From: Henriciella sp.
Lineage (GTDB): Bacteria; Pseudomonadota; Alphaproteobacteria; Caulobacterales; Hyphomonadaceae
Direction: 5' to 3'
Assembly: GCF_029937755.1 (NCBI RefSeq)
Contig: NZ_JAPYPG010000002.1
Span: 411,648-475,647 of the forward strand
Length of the DNA: 64,000 bases
The notes beneath the pieces are model-generated. The model ran no database searches and was not told where the DNA came from. It saw only the letters and a program-made list of their open reading frames with translations. The translations under genes and the position numbers were made by a program. Positions 52,424-60,252 of this stretch are shown piece after piece (the stretch's first letter is position 1; the number at the start of each line of letters is the position of its first letter).

Positions 52424-52753
52424 ATTTATCCTCCCAAGAGCCCTTTTGTTCTCCGTGTTTCCGTTCCACGCTATGATGCATAAGGACGCGAAAGTAGATT
52501 ATGAAATCTGGTGAAAGATCGCTCTGTTAGAGTCATACCAGTTCACGCCAACAGATCGTCATTCCGCGATACGAGAGAGCCTTAACGGTTAAAAATAGGG
52601 GAGACTATCCTTGTACTTACCGATGAACAATCGGAGTCTGGGACAGTCTAGGCGGAACCAAGGCAAGGCTGGGACTGTTGCAGTCACTGATACCGGCCAG
52701 GCCAATACCTGTCGATAAACGACCGGTATGAGCATCTTTCTCTTAGCCTAACA
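52424..52753. other. Promoter region of the TonB receptor and edge of the conjugative element
   Basis: About 330 bp with no gene. It must contain the receptor promoter. An inverted repeat ATACCGG (52690-52696) / CCGGTAT (52723-52729) lies near the far end, close to the stop of the RHH gene. The boundary between chromosome and conjugative element probably falls here, but no att-like repeat is recognisable. Confidence 0.5.
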
Positions 52754-53152
52754 TCAGTCGTCGGAGACTACGGATCCTGGTTCTTTCAACCTGACCATCC
52801 GCCTCGCCACCTGCTGCACGAAGTGATCATATCTGCGCTTGCCCAGCGCATGCGCGGCCTCTCGCTCAGCCTCTGGCAAAGGCTCCATACGCGTGAGCCA
52901 GTACAAGACATATTGGGCAAGTGTTTCTGTGCAGAGTCGAATGTCGGTTTCAATCCGGTCCTGGCGCGCATCGTACCTGTCCATGCGTGTAAGAAGCTCA
53001 CTATCACGCCGCTCGACCTGATCGGGATGGAAGTATTGCATGAGAGCCATCTCGATGATGGCCGTCATACTTGCGTCGTGCAGGCTTGCCTCTAGCACCA
53101 GCTTCTCCCAAAGCGCATCAGTAACGCGAATGTTAATTCGATTTCGTTTCAT
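52754..53152 (-). CDS. Ribbon-helix-helix-like small protein beside traG
   Basis: A 132-aa protein. The N-terminus (MKRNRINIRVTDALWEKLVLEASLHDASMTAIIEMAL) has the strand and two helices of a ribbon-helix-helix DNA-binding domain. A predicted coiled/helical C-terminal part (DRYDARQDRIETDIRLCTETLAQYVLYWLTR) follows. Such proteins are often encoded directly after traG in alphaproteobacterial conjugative elements. It begins 3 nt after the TraG stop. It may regulate transfer or help relaxosome assembly. Confidence 0.78.
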   Translation of the reverse strand: MKRNRINIRVTDALWEKLVLEASLHDASMTAIIEMALMQYFHPDQVERRDSELLTRMDRYDARQDRIETDIRLCTETLAQYVLYWLTRMEPLPEAEREAAHALGKRRYDHFVQQVARRMVRLKEPGSVVSDD

Positions 53153-53155
53153 CGC

Positions 53156-55120
53156 TCACCACCCCGGTATCACATCCTGATCGACTTCATCGAGCGCCAG
53201 CGCCTGGCGCACAGCGTCGAGGTGCTGAGCCACCGCCGGATCGGCAGGATCATCTTCCACTTCATGACCTCCGGGTTCCCCAATATTGTGACTCAGCACA
53301 TCTTCGCGCTCCAACTGGTGGCGCAATTCTCGGCCGGCGTCGTCATCCGACACTGTAGCCATGCTACCCTCTTCGAAACCTTGCTCTGCGATGAAATCTG
53401 ACCATTCCGACGTGTTCTTACTATCGTCTGGCTCGCAAGCAGCCGGTGACAGAACCCGCGTCGTGAAATTCCGGTCCTCAAAATAGCGCAGCTTGTCTGC
53501 GAGCACGGGCGCAGCGCCTGACACCATGACCACTTCCCTGTCGGGCGGGAGCTGCATGATCTCACCGGGCGTCAGCAACTGGCGCTGGGTCTCCTGACGC
53601 GACACCATCATGTGCGATAACCAGGGTGCCAATCTGTGGCCTGTATAGTTTTTCTGGGATCGCTGTTCTGTCTTGGTTCCGAGCGCTTCGGATATCCGCT
53701 TGGCCGTGCGCTCATCGTTGGTCGCGAAGGCGACCCGCACATGGCAATTGTCGAGAATTGCATTGTTCGGCCCATAAGCTTTTTCGATCTGGTTCAGGGA
53801 TTGCGCAATCAGAAAGGCGCGAACACCGTACCCTGCCATAAAGGCGAGCGCACATTCAAAAAAATCGAGCCGCCCCAAGGCCGGGAACTCATCCAGCATC
53901 AGAAGCACTTTCCGGCGACCCGAATCTGGAAGCGTCTCGGTCAGCCGCCGCCCGATCTGATTGAGCACCAGCCGCATAAGTGGTTTCGTCCGCGACAAAT
54001 CCGAGGGCGGAACCACAAGATAAAGCGAGACGGGCCGCGCTCCCTCCACCAGATCGCTGATCCGCCAATCGCTCTCAGATGTAACTGCGGCCACCACAGG
54101 ATCACGGTAAAGCGACAAGAAACTGAGCGCCGTTGACAAAACGCCTGAGCGTTCATTCTCAGCCTTGTTCAGAAGTTCGCGTGCCGCCTGAGCGACAACG
54201 GGGTGAACCGACCGCGCCCCGTCCCCGCGGGCGAGATGCTTTGTGTTCATCATCCGCGAGAGCGTTTCCTTGAAGGGCCGCGAGGGATCCGACAAGAATG
54301 ACGCACATCCTGCCAGCGTCTTGTCTTTTTCGGCGTAGAGCACATGCAAAATGACGCCAACCAGCAAAGCATGTCCGGTCTTCTCCCAATGGCTGCGGCG
54401 CTCAAGCGAGCCTTCCGGATCCACAAGGATGTCGGCAATATTCTGTACATCGCGTACTTCATTCGGTCCGCGCCGAACTTCCATCAACGGATTATATCGC
54501 GGGGAGTTCACATCCGTTGGATCAAACCGGATGCATGGGCCGAGTTTCGAGCGCCAGCCTGATGTCAGGTCCCAGTTCTCGCCCTTGACGTCATGAATGA
54601 CAGCGCTTCCTGTCCAGGACAGCAACGTCGGAACAACAAGGCCAACCCCTTTACCAGACCGCGTTGGCGCGAAAGCAAGCACATGTTCCGGGCCGTCATG
54701 ACGGAGATATTTGCCTTTCCACGTACCAAGGAAGACGCCGTCACCGCCCAGCAGTCTCGCCCGCACAAGATCGCGGCGGCCTGCCCACCGCGATGAGCCG
54801 TAGGTCGTCACGCGGCGTTCCCAGCGCGAACGCCAGACCGACCCGACAACCGCCGCCAGAATGCCGAGCAGGCCGCCACTTGCCGAAATCGCCCCACCTT
54901 TGGCAAAAACCTCCGGGGCATACGCCTCATAGGCATACCACCATTGGAACAGTCTCCAGGGCCGATAGACTGGCTGTCCGTCCAACACGAACCATGGCCG
55001 CCCGAGCGCTGCCTGATAGCCAAGCTCATGCGCAACCCATTGCGTCGCTCCCCACAGGGTCAGCACAATTATCGATAGCACAATGAGAAACTGGCCAATC
55101 AGGATTTTGGACGGCGACAT
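53156..55120 (-). CDS. traG: TraG/VirD4 type IV coupling protein
   Basis: A 654-aa conjugative coupling ATPase. Two N-terminal membrane spans (about 8-28 and 75-95) precede the cytoplasmic ATPase with Walker A TRSGKG (in FAPTRSGKGVGLVVPTLLSW, near 150) and Walker B VLLMLDEFPALGRL (near 405). The sequence AFLIAQSLNQIEKAYG is typical of TraG. It links the relaxase-DNA complex to a type IV secretion channel, whose genes are not in the window. It lies between the relaxase gene and the RHH gene. Confidence 0.93.
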   Translation of the reverse strand: MSPSKILIGQFLIVLSIIVLTLWGATQWVAHELGYQAALGRPWFVLDGQPVYRPWRLFQWWYAYEAYAPEVFAKGGAISASGGLLGILAAVVGSVWRSRWERRVTTYGSSRWAGRRDLVRARLLGGDGVFLGTWKGKYLRHDGPEHVLAFAPTRSGKGVGLVVPTLLSWTGSAVIHDVKGENWDLTSGWRSKLGPCIRFDPTDVNSPRYNPLMEVRRGPNEVRDVQNIADILVDPEGSLERRSHWEKTGHALLVGVILHVLYAEKDKTLAGCASFLSDPSRPFKETLSRMMNTKHLARGDGARSVHPVVAQAARELLNKAENERSGVLSTALSFLSLYRDPVVAAVTSESDWRISDLVEGARPVSLYLVVPPSDLSRTKPLMRLVLNQIGRRLTETLPDSGRRKVLLMLDEFPALGRLDFFECALAFMAGYGVRAFLIAQSLNQIEKAYGPNNAILDNCHVRVAFATNDERTAKRISEALGTKTEQRSQKNYTGHRLAPWLSHMMVSRQETQRQLLTPGEIMQLPPDREVVMVSGAAPVLADKLRYFEDRNFTTRVLSPAACEPDDSKNTSEWSDFIAEQGFEEGSMATVSDDDAGRELRHQLEREDVLSHNIGEPGGHEVEDDPADPAVAQHLDAVRQALALDEVDQDVIPGW

Positions 55121-55224
55121 CGATCGTCATACTCCGCGTGATAAAAACGCACCCAATGTCTCGCGTCTTTTATCGCCCGCACAGTGAGAATGGCGGCAAA
55201 TGCCGGCAACACTTTGCAAAAGCG

Positions 55225-57165
55225 CTATCGCGACAGGCCTCGCCCTCTGCCGGATGGAAATGACCAGGACAGATTTTTTGCCTTTTGTTCGATGATCAGG
55301 GATCGTCCCCGGTGTCGCTCCATTTCCGGCCGCCACGGCACCAGCGCAAAAGTTGTCTCACTTCCAATGAGCGCTCTTCGCCCGGACGCGAGATCGACGG
55401 TCTTTTCAAACTTGCCTTCAAATTGTTCACCTTTTGACAGCGTAACCTGAGATCTGCCGCTCCTTTCCGCTTCAAAGGCGCCTGCTCGCCTGAGCTCTTC
55501 TTCTCGGAGGCGCTTACGTGTCTCATCTGAGAGCTGACCTTCATCCGCCCTAAGCAATCCTCGGTCACGCAAGAAGCTGAGACGGGCCAGCTGCGCCTTG
55601 GCAAATCTCCTGTACGGATTTGCCGCCTCTGCAATCCTTCCATCCAGCCACGTCTCAGCATGGGCCTTGGTCTGGGCGTCCAGTGTCATCCAAGACCGCA
55701 CCTTGAGCTTTGTGCGCCCACCTTGTCTCGTTTCATATTGCGTCGCCTTGTCCAAATAGTCCTCACCAATCTCCCAGACGCCATCCTTGCGGCGCGTCAC
55801 AAATCCCGCTCGCCTTAAGGCTTCGAGCCGTCGTTTGTGAGCTTCCCGGTAATTGTGAGACGCGGTTGGTTCGGCCTCAGCGTGCAGCGCGTCAGAATAG
55901 TATCCGCCTGTCTGCCCGGCTATCTGTGCAATGACCTTATCCGAGGCTCGCGGCGCGGGCTGAGACGGTGCGACTTCAACAATTGCCCCGCGTGGTGGCA
56001 AACCACCGGGCTCTACGCCGCCAGCAGGCACATGCCAGCGCGTACCTTCAAGGTCTTCGATCAGAAGGAAGCGCGTACCGCGCAATTCATCGTCTGGTCC
56101 CTGAGACAAGACAACACCTGTTATTGGCTTCGCATCACTCGGCCGTTCTTCAAAGAAACGTACGCCCCGCGCAGTCTCTCCAGGTTCCAGACCCGCGCTG
56201 AGCGTTCGGACAATATCGCCGCGCCGTCCCATCGCTTTTAGCGCGGTCTGCCAGCCTTCTTTCAGCTGCCAGACGCCTCGGCTCGTTTCAGTTGCAAAAT
56301 GCAGACTTTCCAAATGCCGCAAGCGCTGAAGCTGAAGGCTCCGGCGAAAGCGATCACCGGAACGATGGGCGGGTGCAACCTCAATCCAGTTCGCAACTGC
56401 CTGTTTCTCAAGCTCCCGGTCCAGCGATGTGAACCGATCCTGCGTCGCTTCATGTTGTTGGGCAGCGGCGATCTCCAAGTCGCGGCGAGGTCCGAGCAAA
56501 CCTGTCACGATCTGCTTCGCGCGTCCCCTGATTCCCTTCGTCAGATAATTTCTGGCAATCACAAGATCCTTGCCGCGAGCATCTTTGCCCCTGATGACAA
56601 TATGGGTGTGAGAGTGGCCTGTATTGTGGTGATCGACGGCAACCCAGTCGAGCGGTGTCCCAAGATCACGCTCCATCGCAGCCATCAGCGCGCGTGCACT
56701 GGTCTTTAAGTCGCCGAGCTCGGCGCCATCTTCTGCTGAGACCGTCAGCCTGAACTGGTGCCGGTCATTTCCACTGCGCTCGGCAAATGCCCGGCCATCA
56801 ATGTCGTCACCCTCAGGCCCATACAGTTTGCCACCGCTGCCATCGCGCTCAACGCCGTCACGCTGGATGTATCGTACATGCTCAGAAAATGCGCGCACAC
56901 CACCCCCTCCCCGCGCCCGTGCAATATGGACTTTCACAATGACGCGGCGCATGCGTGCGCGGCTGATCTGCCGAAGCGTTTGCATTGCTTGCGGCGTCGC
57001 CCCATTTCCGCGGCCATTATTGCGTCCGGTAAAACCGCGCTTGCTTGACGGTCTACTAAGCCGGGCGGCAACTCGTTTCACCTGACGCCGAAATGACTTC
57101 CCACCAGCCTCGCCGCGATCTCGGATACGCCCAAGGCGCGGGGTGAAGTCACTGTCCCCTTTCAT
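55225..57165 (-). CDS. VirD2-type relaxase with DUF3363
   Basis: A 646-aa relaxase. The nicking domain lies at about 60-200 with VHIARARGGGGVRAFSEHVRYIQRDG and the metal site DHHNTGHSHTHIVIRG (HxHxH pattern). The long C-terminal DUF3363 region (KRRLEALRRAGFVTRRKDGVWEIGEDYL and beyond) is usual in these integrative elements. A basic N-terminal leader of about 60 residues may help DNA binding. It would nick a nearby oriT; the 230-bp gap before its start is the best place to look. Confidence 0.92.
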   Translation of the reverse strand: MKGDSDFTPRLGRIRDRGEAGGKSFRRQVKRVAARLSRPSSKRGFTGRNNGRGNGATPQAMQTLRQISRARMRRVIVKVHIARARGGGGVRAFSEHVRYIQRDGVERDGSGGKLYGPEGDDIDGRAFAERSGNDRHQFRLTVSAEDGAELGDLKTSARALMAAMERDLGTPLDWVAVDHHNTGHSHTHIVIRGKDARGKDLVIARNYLTKGIRGRAKQIVTGLLGPRRDLEIAAAQQHEATQDRFTSLDRELEKQAVANWIEVAPAHRSGDRFRRSLQLQRLRHLESLHFATETSRGVWQLKEGWQTALKAMGRRGDIVRTLSAGLEPGETARGVRFFEERPSDAKPITGVVLSQGPDDELRGTRFLLIEDLEGTRWHVPAGGVEPGGLPPRGAIVEVAPSQPAPRASDKVIAQIAGQTGGYYSDALHAEAEPTASHNYREAHKRRLEALRRAGFVTRRKDGVWEIGEDYLDKATQYETRQGGRTKLKVRSWMTLDAQTKAHAETWLDGRIAEAANPYRRFAKAQLARLSFLRDRGLLRADEGQLSDETRKRLREEELRRAGAFEAERSGRSQVTLSKGEQFEGKFEKTVDLASGRRALIGSETTFALVPWRPEMERHRGRSLIIEQKAKNLSWSFPSGRGRGLSR

Positions 57166-57398
57166 CTACGCCGATACCGCGCGTATGACACCCAATCCCC
57201 AATGTTCATGGGAAAACACACATAACCTGTATGTCGCAAATTGCGGCAAAAGGCGACGAAAAAAAGACGTGCAGACAAGGCATTAGATGGACGTGTACGT
57301 ACATCCTTTAATCTTGCCCGTTCGGGTTCGCTGGCCCATCCCATGCCACCTTTCGCCGCAAATTGCCGCCATATGCCGGAATACGCCGCCATCTCTGA
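57166..57398. other. Candidate oriT region next to the relaxase
   Basis: This gap carries a 20-bp near-palindrome (57286-57305: GATG-G-ACGT-GT-ACGT-A-CATC). It also carries imperfectly inverted GCGGCAAAAGGCG (57243) and TCGCCGCAAATTGCCGC (about 57353-57369) elements, followed by further GCCGCC/GCCGG words. No protein-like frame is convincing here. Position and repeats suit a relaxase recognition site. Confidence 0.4.
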
Positions 57399-57902
57399 TC
57401 ACCGCCAAGCAAGGATCAGACGCGCCACGCCAACGAGATCATGGATTTCAACGGGTCCGAAATAGCGTCCATCGAGGGAGTCCGGGTGCGCATTCATCAG
57501 GAAGAGCTGGTCTTGCCCAAGCACCATACAGCCCTCCCAGGACGGCAAATCCCGCCCCGAAGAGTCTCGCAATCGCGCCTCTCCCCCGACTTTTCCATTG
57601 ATCAGAAGCTGCGTGTCCCAACGGCAGATTTCATCGCCGGGCAGCCCTGCAATCTGCTTCAATAAAGGCCAATCCCGCCCGACAAATCCTTGGGTCTGAG
57701 CCCACTGCGCGTCATCGCTTCTGGCTGAGACGACGACCCATCGGCCAAGGGTGAATGGCTCGTCGCTCAGCCAGTACAGCCCTTGCGGCGCGCTGCCGGT
57801 CCGGTTCCAGATCAGCCGATCCTGAGGCGTAAAAACTGCGCCGAACAGGGCGAGCCCGATGCCCAGAAGGCCAACGCCGATCACACGTTTCCGCCGTCTC
57901 AT
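57399..57902 (-). CDS. traF: TraF-type S26 signal peptidase
   Basis: A 167-aa S26-family peptidase from ATG 57902, which overlaps the preceding stop in ATGA; a start at 57932 would overlap it by 34 nt. A membrane anchor (VIGVGLLGIGLALFGAVF) is followed by the catalytic Ser in TGSAPQGLYWL and the Lys in LLKQIAGLPGDE. Family relatives process or cyclise conjugative pilin. It follows the AlpA-like gene and precedes the relaxase region. Confidence 0.88.
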   Translation of the reverse strand: MRRRKRVIGVGLLGIGLALFGAVFTPQDRLIWNRTGSAPQGLYWLSDEPFTLGRWVVVSARSDDAQWAQTQGFVGRDWPLLKQIAGLPGDEICRWDTQLLINGKVGGEARLRDSSGRDLPSWEGCMVLGQDQLFLMNAHPDSLDGRYFGPVEIHDLVGVARLILAWR

Positions 57903-58135
57903 GACCGCAGTGGCTCGCCGGTCGAGGCCCATCTCTGGCGGTTAGACCAGTCCACCAGATCAGCTCTCGTGTAGTAGACGCGCCAGCCATGCTTGCGGTA
58001 GATCGGCCCGCGTCCCTGATAGCGGTAATGGCTGAGGGTGATGGGCGACAGGTTCAGAAATTCTGCCGCCTCGATAGCGGTCAGAAGCTCGGGCAGCTCC
58101 TCACGCTGTGGCGGTTTCCGGTTATCTTTGGCCAT
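57899..58135 (-). CDS. AlpA/excisionase-like helix-turn-helix protein
   Basis: A 78-aa MerR-superfamily excisionase-type DNA-binding protein. LLTAIEAAEFLNLSPITLSHYRYQGRGPIYRKHGWRVYYTRADLVDW shows the HTH and wing. In conjugative elements such proteins control excision or transfer genes. It is translationally coupled to traF. Confidence 0.85.
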   Translation of the reverse strand: MAKDNRKPPQREELPELLTAIEAAEFLNLSPITLSHYRYQGRGPIYRKHGWRVYYTRADLVDWSNRQRWASTGEPLRS

Positions 58136-58265
58136 GATGTCAGGCTCCTTCTCGTGGCTGTAAAGTCCACGAAAAGGATGCCGCCAGACGCCGCCATTTG
58201 TAGCCGCAAAAAGCGCATGCGCAATTTTTCACCTGCCTGTTTACCATTGTTTCTACACGCAAAAA

Positions 58266-58292
58266 CCGCCCCGGAGCTGATCTCCGGAGCGG
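58266..58292 (-). terminator. Rho-independent terminator after DUF736 gene
   Basis: On the minus strand CCGCTCCGGAG pairs with CTCCGGGGCGG (10 Watson-Crick pairs, one T-G) around a 5-nt loop and is followed by five T. It lies 24 bp after the DUF736 stop. Confidence 0.85.
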
Positions 58293-58315
58293 CTCGCTTG
58301 CGATGGATCTGCCCC

Positions 58316-58639
58316 CTAGTCCCGCGGGTTCCAGAGGATCACGTGGCGGCCTTTCTTGCCTTTCACAGGGGCGAGGTTCGCGTAGATCTTGCGCGGGCCG
58401 ATCTGCGGGTCTGCGAGGGTGATCGAGACATATTCGCGCCCTGATGCCTTGGCTTTGCGAAGCCATCCGCCGCCGATTTCGGTCGAGGTTTCTCCGGCGA
58501 AGATGCGGTAGTCGGGCTGTCCGTCGGCGGCTTTCTCCGCGTTCTTCTCGATGCGGATGGCAGCGGTGAGGTTCATCATTGCAAGAGCGCCTTCGAAGCC
58601 GGTTTTGGTTTCGCTGACATATCCGAGTGCGTTGGCCAT
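58316..58639 (-). CDS. DUF736 family protein
   Basis: A 107-aa DUF736 protein. It starts MANALGYVSETKTGFEGALAMM, has EKAADGQPDYRIFAG and ends VKGKKGRHVILWNPRD. ATG 58639 has AAAGGAA about 9 nt upstream; longer in-frame extension is not supported. The family is very common on alphaproteobacterial plasmids and integrative elements, but its function is unknown. A 350-bp upstream region carries a large nested hairpin. Confidence 0.92.
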   Translation of the reverse strand: MANALGYVSETKTGFEGALAMMNLTAAIRIEKNAEKAADGQPDYRIFAGETSTEIGGGWLRKAKASGREYVSITLADPQIGPRKIYANLAPVKGKKGRHVILWNPRD

Positions 58640-58757
58640 GGTGATAGTTCCTTTCGTTTCTGATCGTGTCCCGGAGACCCCTTGTCCCCGTCGACGCCGG
58701 ACCGAAAGGACGGCGCAGGGCGGGCCTGAACCGCTCGCGGGCGAAACGCAGTGGAGC

Positions 58758-58829
58758 ACCGGCCCGGAGAAGAATTTTGATCGGCGAGGAGCCGCAAAGC
58801 GGCGGGGAAAATTCTTCGCATGGGCCGGT
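58758..58829. other. 72-nt nested hairpin upstream of DUF736 gene
   Basis: Three stacked stems: ACCGGCCC (58758) with GGGCCGGT (58822), then after a 4/5-nt internal loop AAGAATTTT (58770) with AAAATTCTT (58808), then GCCGC (58791) with GCGGC (58799) around AAA. All pairs are Watson-Crick. It could be a leader RNA of the DUF736 transcript or a DNA site such as a single-strand origin. Confidence 0.6.
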
Positions 58830-58881
58830 TTCAAGGCCCGACAGGCGTCGTCCAGGTCACACGGCATGAGACGGGAACAAG

Positions 58882-58910
58882 GGGTTCGGAGCGCATCAGG
58901 TGGAAACGGA
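58882..58910 (+). repeat. Direct repeat flanking the mer-type cassette, left copy
   Basis: This 29-nt unit (beginning GGGTTCGGAGCGCATCAG) matches 60040-60068 in the same orientation with one mismatch. The two copies bracket the merR-merT-GDCCVxC cassette. Confidence 0.75.
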
Positions 58911-58989
58911 AGGAACTGCGCTACCTGCCAGTCGTCATTGTATCAGCGAACATCGACCGGCACGGAAACTGGCTCGGCCAATGCCATTC

Positions 58990-59385
58990 TCAGCTCCGTG
59001 AGAGCGCATCGATAAGTCCGCATTCGAGATCGCCATCGCTTTGGCAGGCCTTTGTCAGCTCCGCCAGACGCCGTTCCAGACGACGCAGATCGGCGATGCG
59101 GTTTCGCACATCCGATCGGTGACGTTCTGCAATCTCAAAAGCGTCCGCGCAGCATCCAGGTTCGGTCGCAAGGCCCATCAACGAACGCACATCATCGAGA
59201 GGAAAGCCAAGGTCGCGCGCCCGCCGGATGAAGCGCAGGCGCTGGATTGCACCACCGTCATAGAGCCGCCTACCGCCATCGCTGCGGGGAGGTTTCGGAA
59301 CAAGACCGATCTTTTCATAGTAGCGGATCGTCTCGATATGGACGCCCGTTTCCTCGCTCAATCGCCCGATTCTGAACCCGGTCAT
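58990..59385 (-). CDS. merR: MerR-type mercury/heavy-metal regulator
   Basis: A 131-aa MerR protein. The winged HTH (FRIGRLSEETGVHIETIRYYEKIGL, 4-28) is followed by a dimerisation helix and three metal-type Cys: Cys79 (in EPGCC), Cys114 (KAC) and Cys122 (LEC). These correspond in spacing to the Hg(II) ligands of Tn501 MerR. It therefore probably senses Hg(II). It diverges from merT across a short operator region. Confidence 0.85.
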   Translation of the reverse strand: MTGFRIGRLSEETGVHIETIRYYEKIGLVPKPPRSDGGRRLYDGGAIQRLRFIRRARDLGFPLDDVRSLMGLATEPGCCADAFEIAERHRSDVRNRIADLRRLERRLAELTKACQSDGDLECGLIDALSRS

Positions 59386-59396
59386 GAAATTGCCTC

Positions 59397-59417
59397 TTGC
59401 TTCTGTAGCGGCTACAG
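59397..59417. promoter_or_regulatory. MerR operator in merR-merT intergenic region
   Basis: CTGTAG-CGG-CTACAG (59403-59417) directly follows a TTGCTT -35-like box (59397), as in MerR-family promoters where the dyad fills the long spacer. The -10 element (TAGGCC or nearby) is weak. Confidence 0.6.
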
Positions 59418-59433
59418 ATTGTAGGCCATAAAG

Positions 59434-59811
59434 ATGACCGCTGAAACTGACAACGATGTGACTGTGACCAAGGCGTCCCGCGCCAATGGCTGGCTGGCGG
59501 GCGGCGGCGTCCTCGGCGGCTTTTTCGCCTTCCTTGGGGCCTCGTGCTGCGTGCTGCCAATCCTGCTTGTAAACCTTGGCGTCAGCAGCGCGCTTGTCGC
59601 CAATCTTGGCTTCTTCGCCCGCTACAAGAACGCCTTCATGATCGTTGCAATGCTCCTGCTTGCAGGTGCCATTGTTTTCGCCTTGCGCGGCGGTCGGCGT
59701 CCGAAGACGCGGTTCTGGATCAGTGTCTCGGTGGCTGTCCTGCTGCTCGTGGGCGCATGGATATTGCCGTCTTATGAAGGAGCGTTGCTGCGATGGCTGA
59801 ACCTCAGATGA
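59434..59811 (+). CDS. merT: MerT-like mercuric ion transporter
   Basis: A 125-aa inner-membrane protein with three hydrophobic spans. The first carries the Cys pair of GASCCVLPILLVNLGVSSALV (Cys38-Cys39), the hallmark of MerT, which takes Hg(II) from the periplasm. The second Cys pair found in the cytoplasmic loop of classical MerT is absent, so hand-off to a reductase may differ. No merA or merP is adjacent. It overlaps the GDCCVxC gene by 19 nt. Confidence 0.85.
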   Translation: MTAETDNDVTVTKASRANGWLAGGGVLGGFFAFLGASCCVLPILLVNLGVSSALVANLGFFARYKNAFMIVAMLLLAGAIVFALRGGRRPKTRFWISVSVAVLLLVGAWILPSYEGALLRWLNLR

Positions 59812-60023
59812 GCGATGGCTTTGAGCCCTCTTCGACGCTGACCTGTCCCCAATGCGGACATCGGTCCAAGGACCTTATGCCCACTGACGCCTGCCAGTAT
59901 TTCTATGACTGTAAGGGATGCGGGGCGCTGCTGAAACCGCTTCCAGGAGACTGCTGCGTCTATTGTTCCTTCGGCGATGTGAAATGCCCGCCGATCCAGA
60001 TGGGTGATTGCTGCGGCGGGTAA
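59793..60023 (+). CDS. GDCCVxC-domain small Cys-rich protein
   Basis: A 76-aa protein with the naming motif GDCCVYC (about 52-58) and further Cys in CPQCGH, CKGCG and a GDCCGG end, 11 Cys in all. The family is frequently found beside mer genes and probably binds soft metals, but its role is not established. AAGGAG lies about 10 nt before ATG 59793. It completes the cassette bracketed by the 29-nt repeats. Confidence 0.88.
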   Translation: MAEPQMSDGFEPSSTLTCPQCGHRSKDLMPTDACQYFYDCKGCGALLKPLPGDCCVYCSFGDVKCPPIQMGDCCGG

Positions 60024-60039
60024 TGGGCGTTCAGAGGTC

Positions 60040-60068
60040 GGGTTCGGAGCGCATCAGTTGGAAACGGA
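60040..60068 (+). repeat. Direct repeat flanking the mer-type cassette, right copy
   Basis: Matches 58882-58910 at 28 of 29 positions. A shorter third match (CGGAGCGCATCAGG) lies at 63407-63420. Confidence 0.75.
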
Positions 60069-60194
60069 TGAACCGAAGCTGGCCGCCATTTCGGAAAGCC
60101 AAGCGAGACCCAAAGACGAGCGATTTTTTTCGGCGCGGTTCAATCAATGAACCCTCTGCCTGTGCCTAGGCAGCATCAATCAGTGCGCGTAAAA

Positions 60195-60219
60195 CCGCCC
60201 GGCGACTGTCACCGGGCGG
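60195..60219 (-). terminator. Rho-independent terminator after parB-like gene
   Basis: Perfect 8-bp stem CCGCCCGG / CCGGGCGG with a 9-nt loop, followed on the minus strand by TTTT, 33 bp after the ParB stop. Confidence 0.8.
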
Positions 60220-60252
60220 CTCCGTCATCCGCCTGACGAGGAGACTGAACCG

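Larger units (their letters stand above)
58640..58989. other. Intergenic region upstream of DUF736 gene
   Basis: About 350 bp without a gene. It holds the nested hairpin at 58758-58829 and the first 29-nt repeat at 58882-58910. Confidence 0.6.

Noticed and set aside
57162-57392. 76-aa minus-strand frame in the gap before the relaxase
   Set aside because: No start signal, overlaps candidate oriT repeats, and shows no recognisable features.
58990-60023. Insertion sequence carrying the mer genes
   Set aside because: The 29-nt flanks are direct rather than inverted, and no transposase is encoded.
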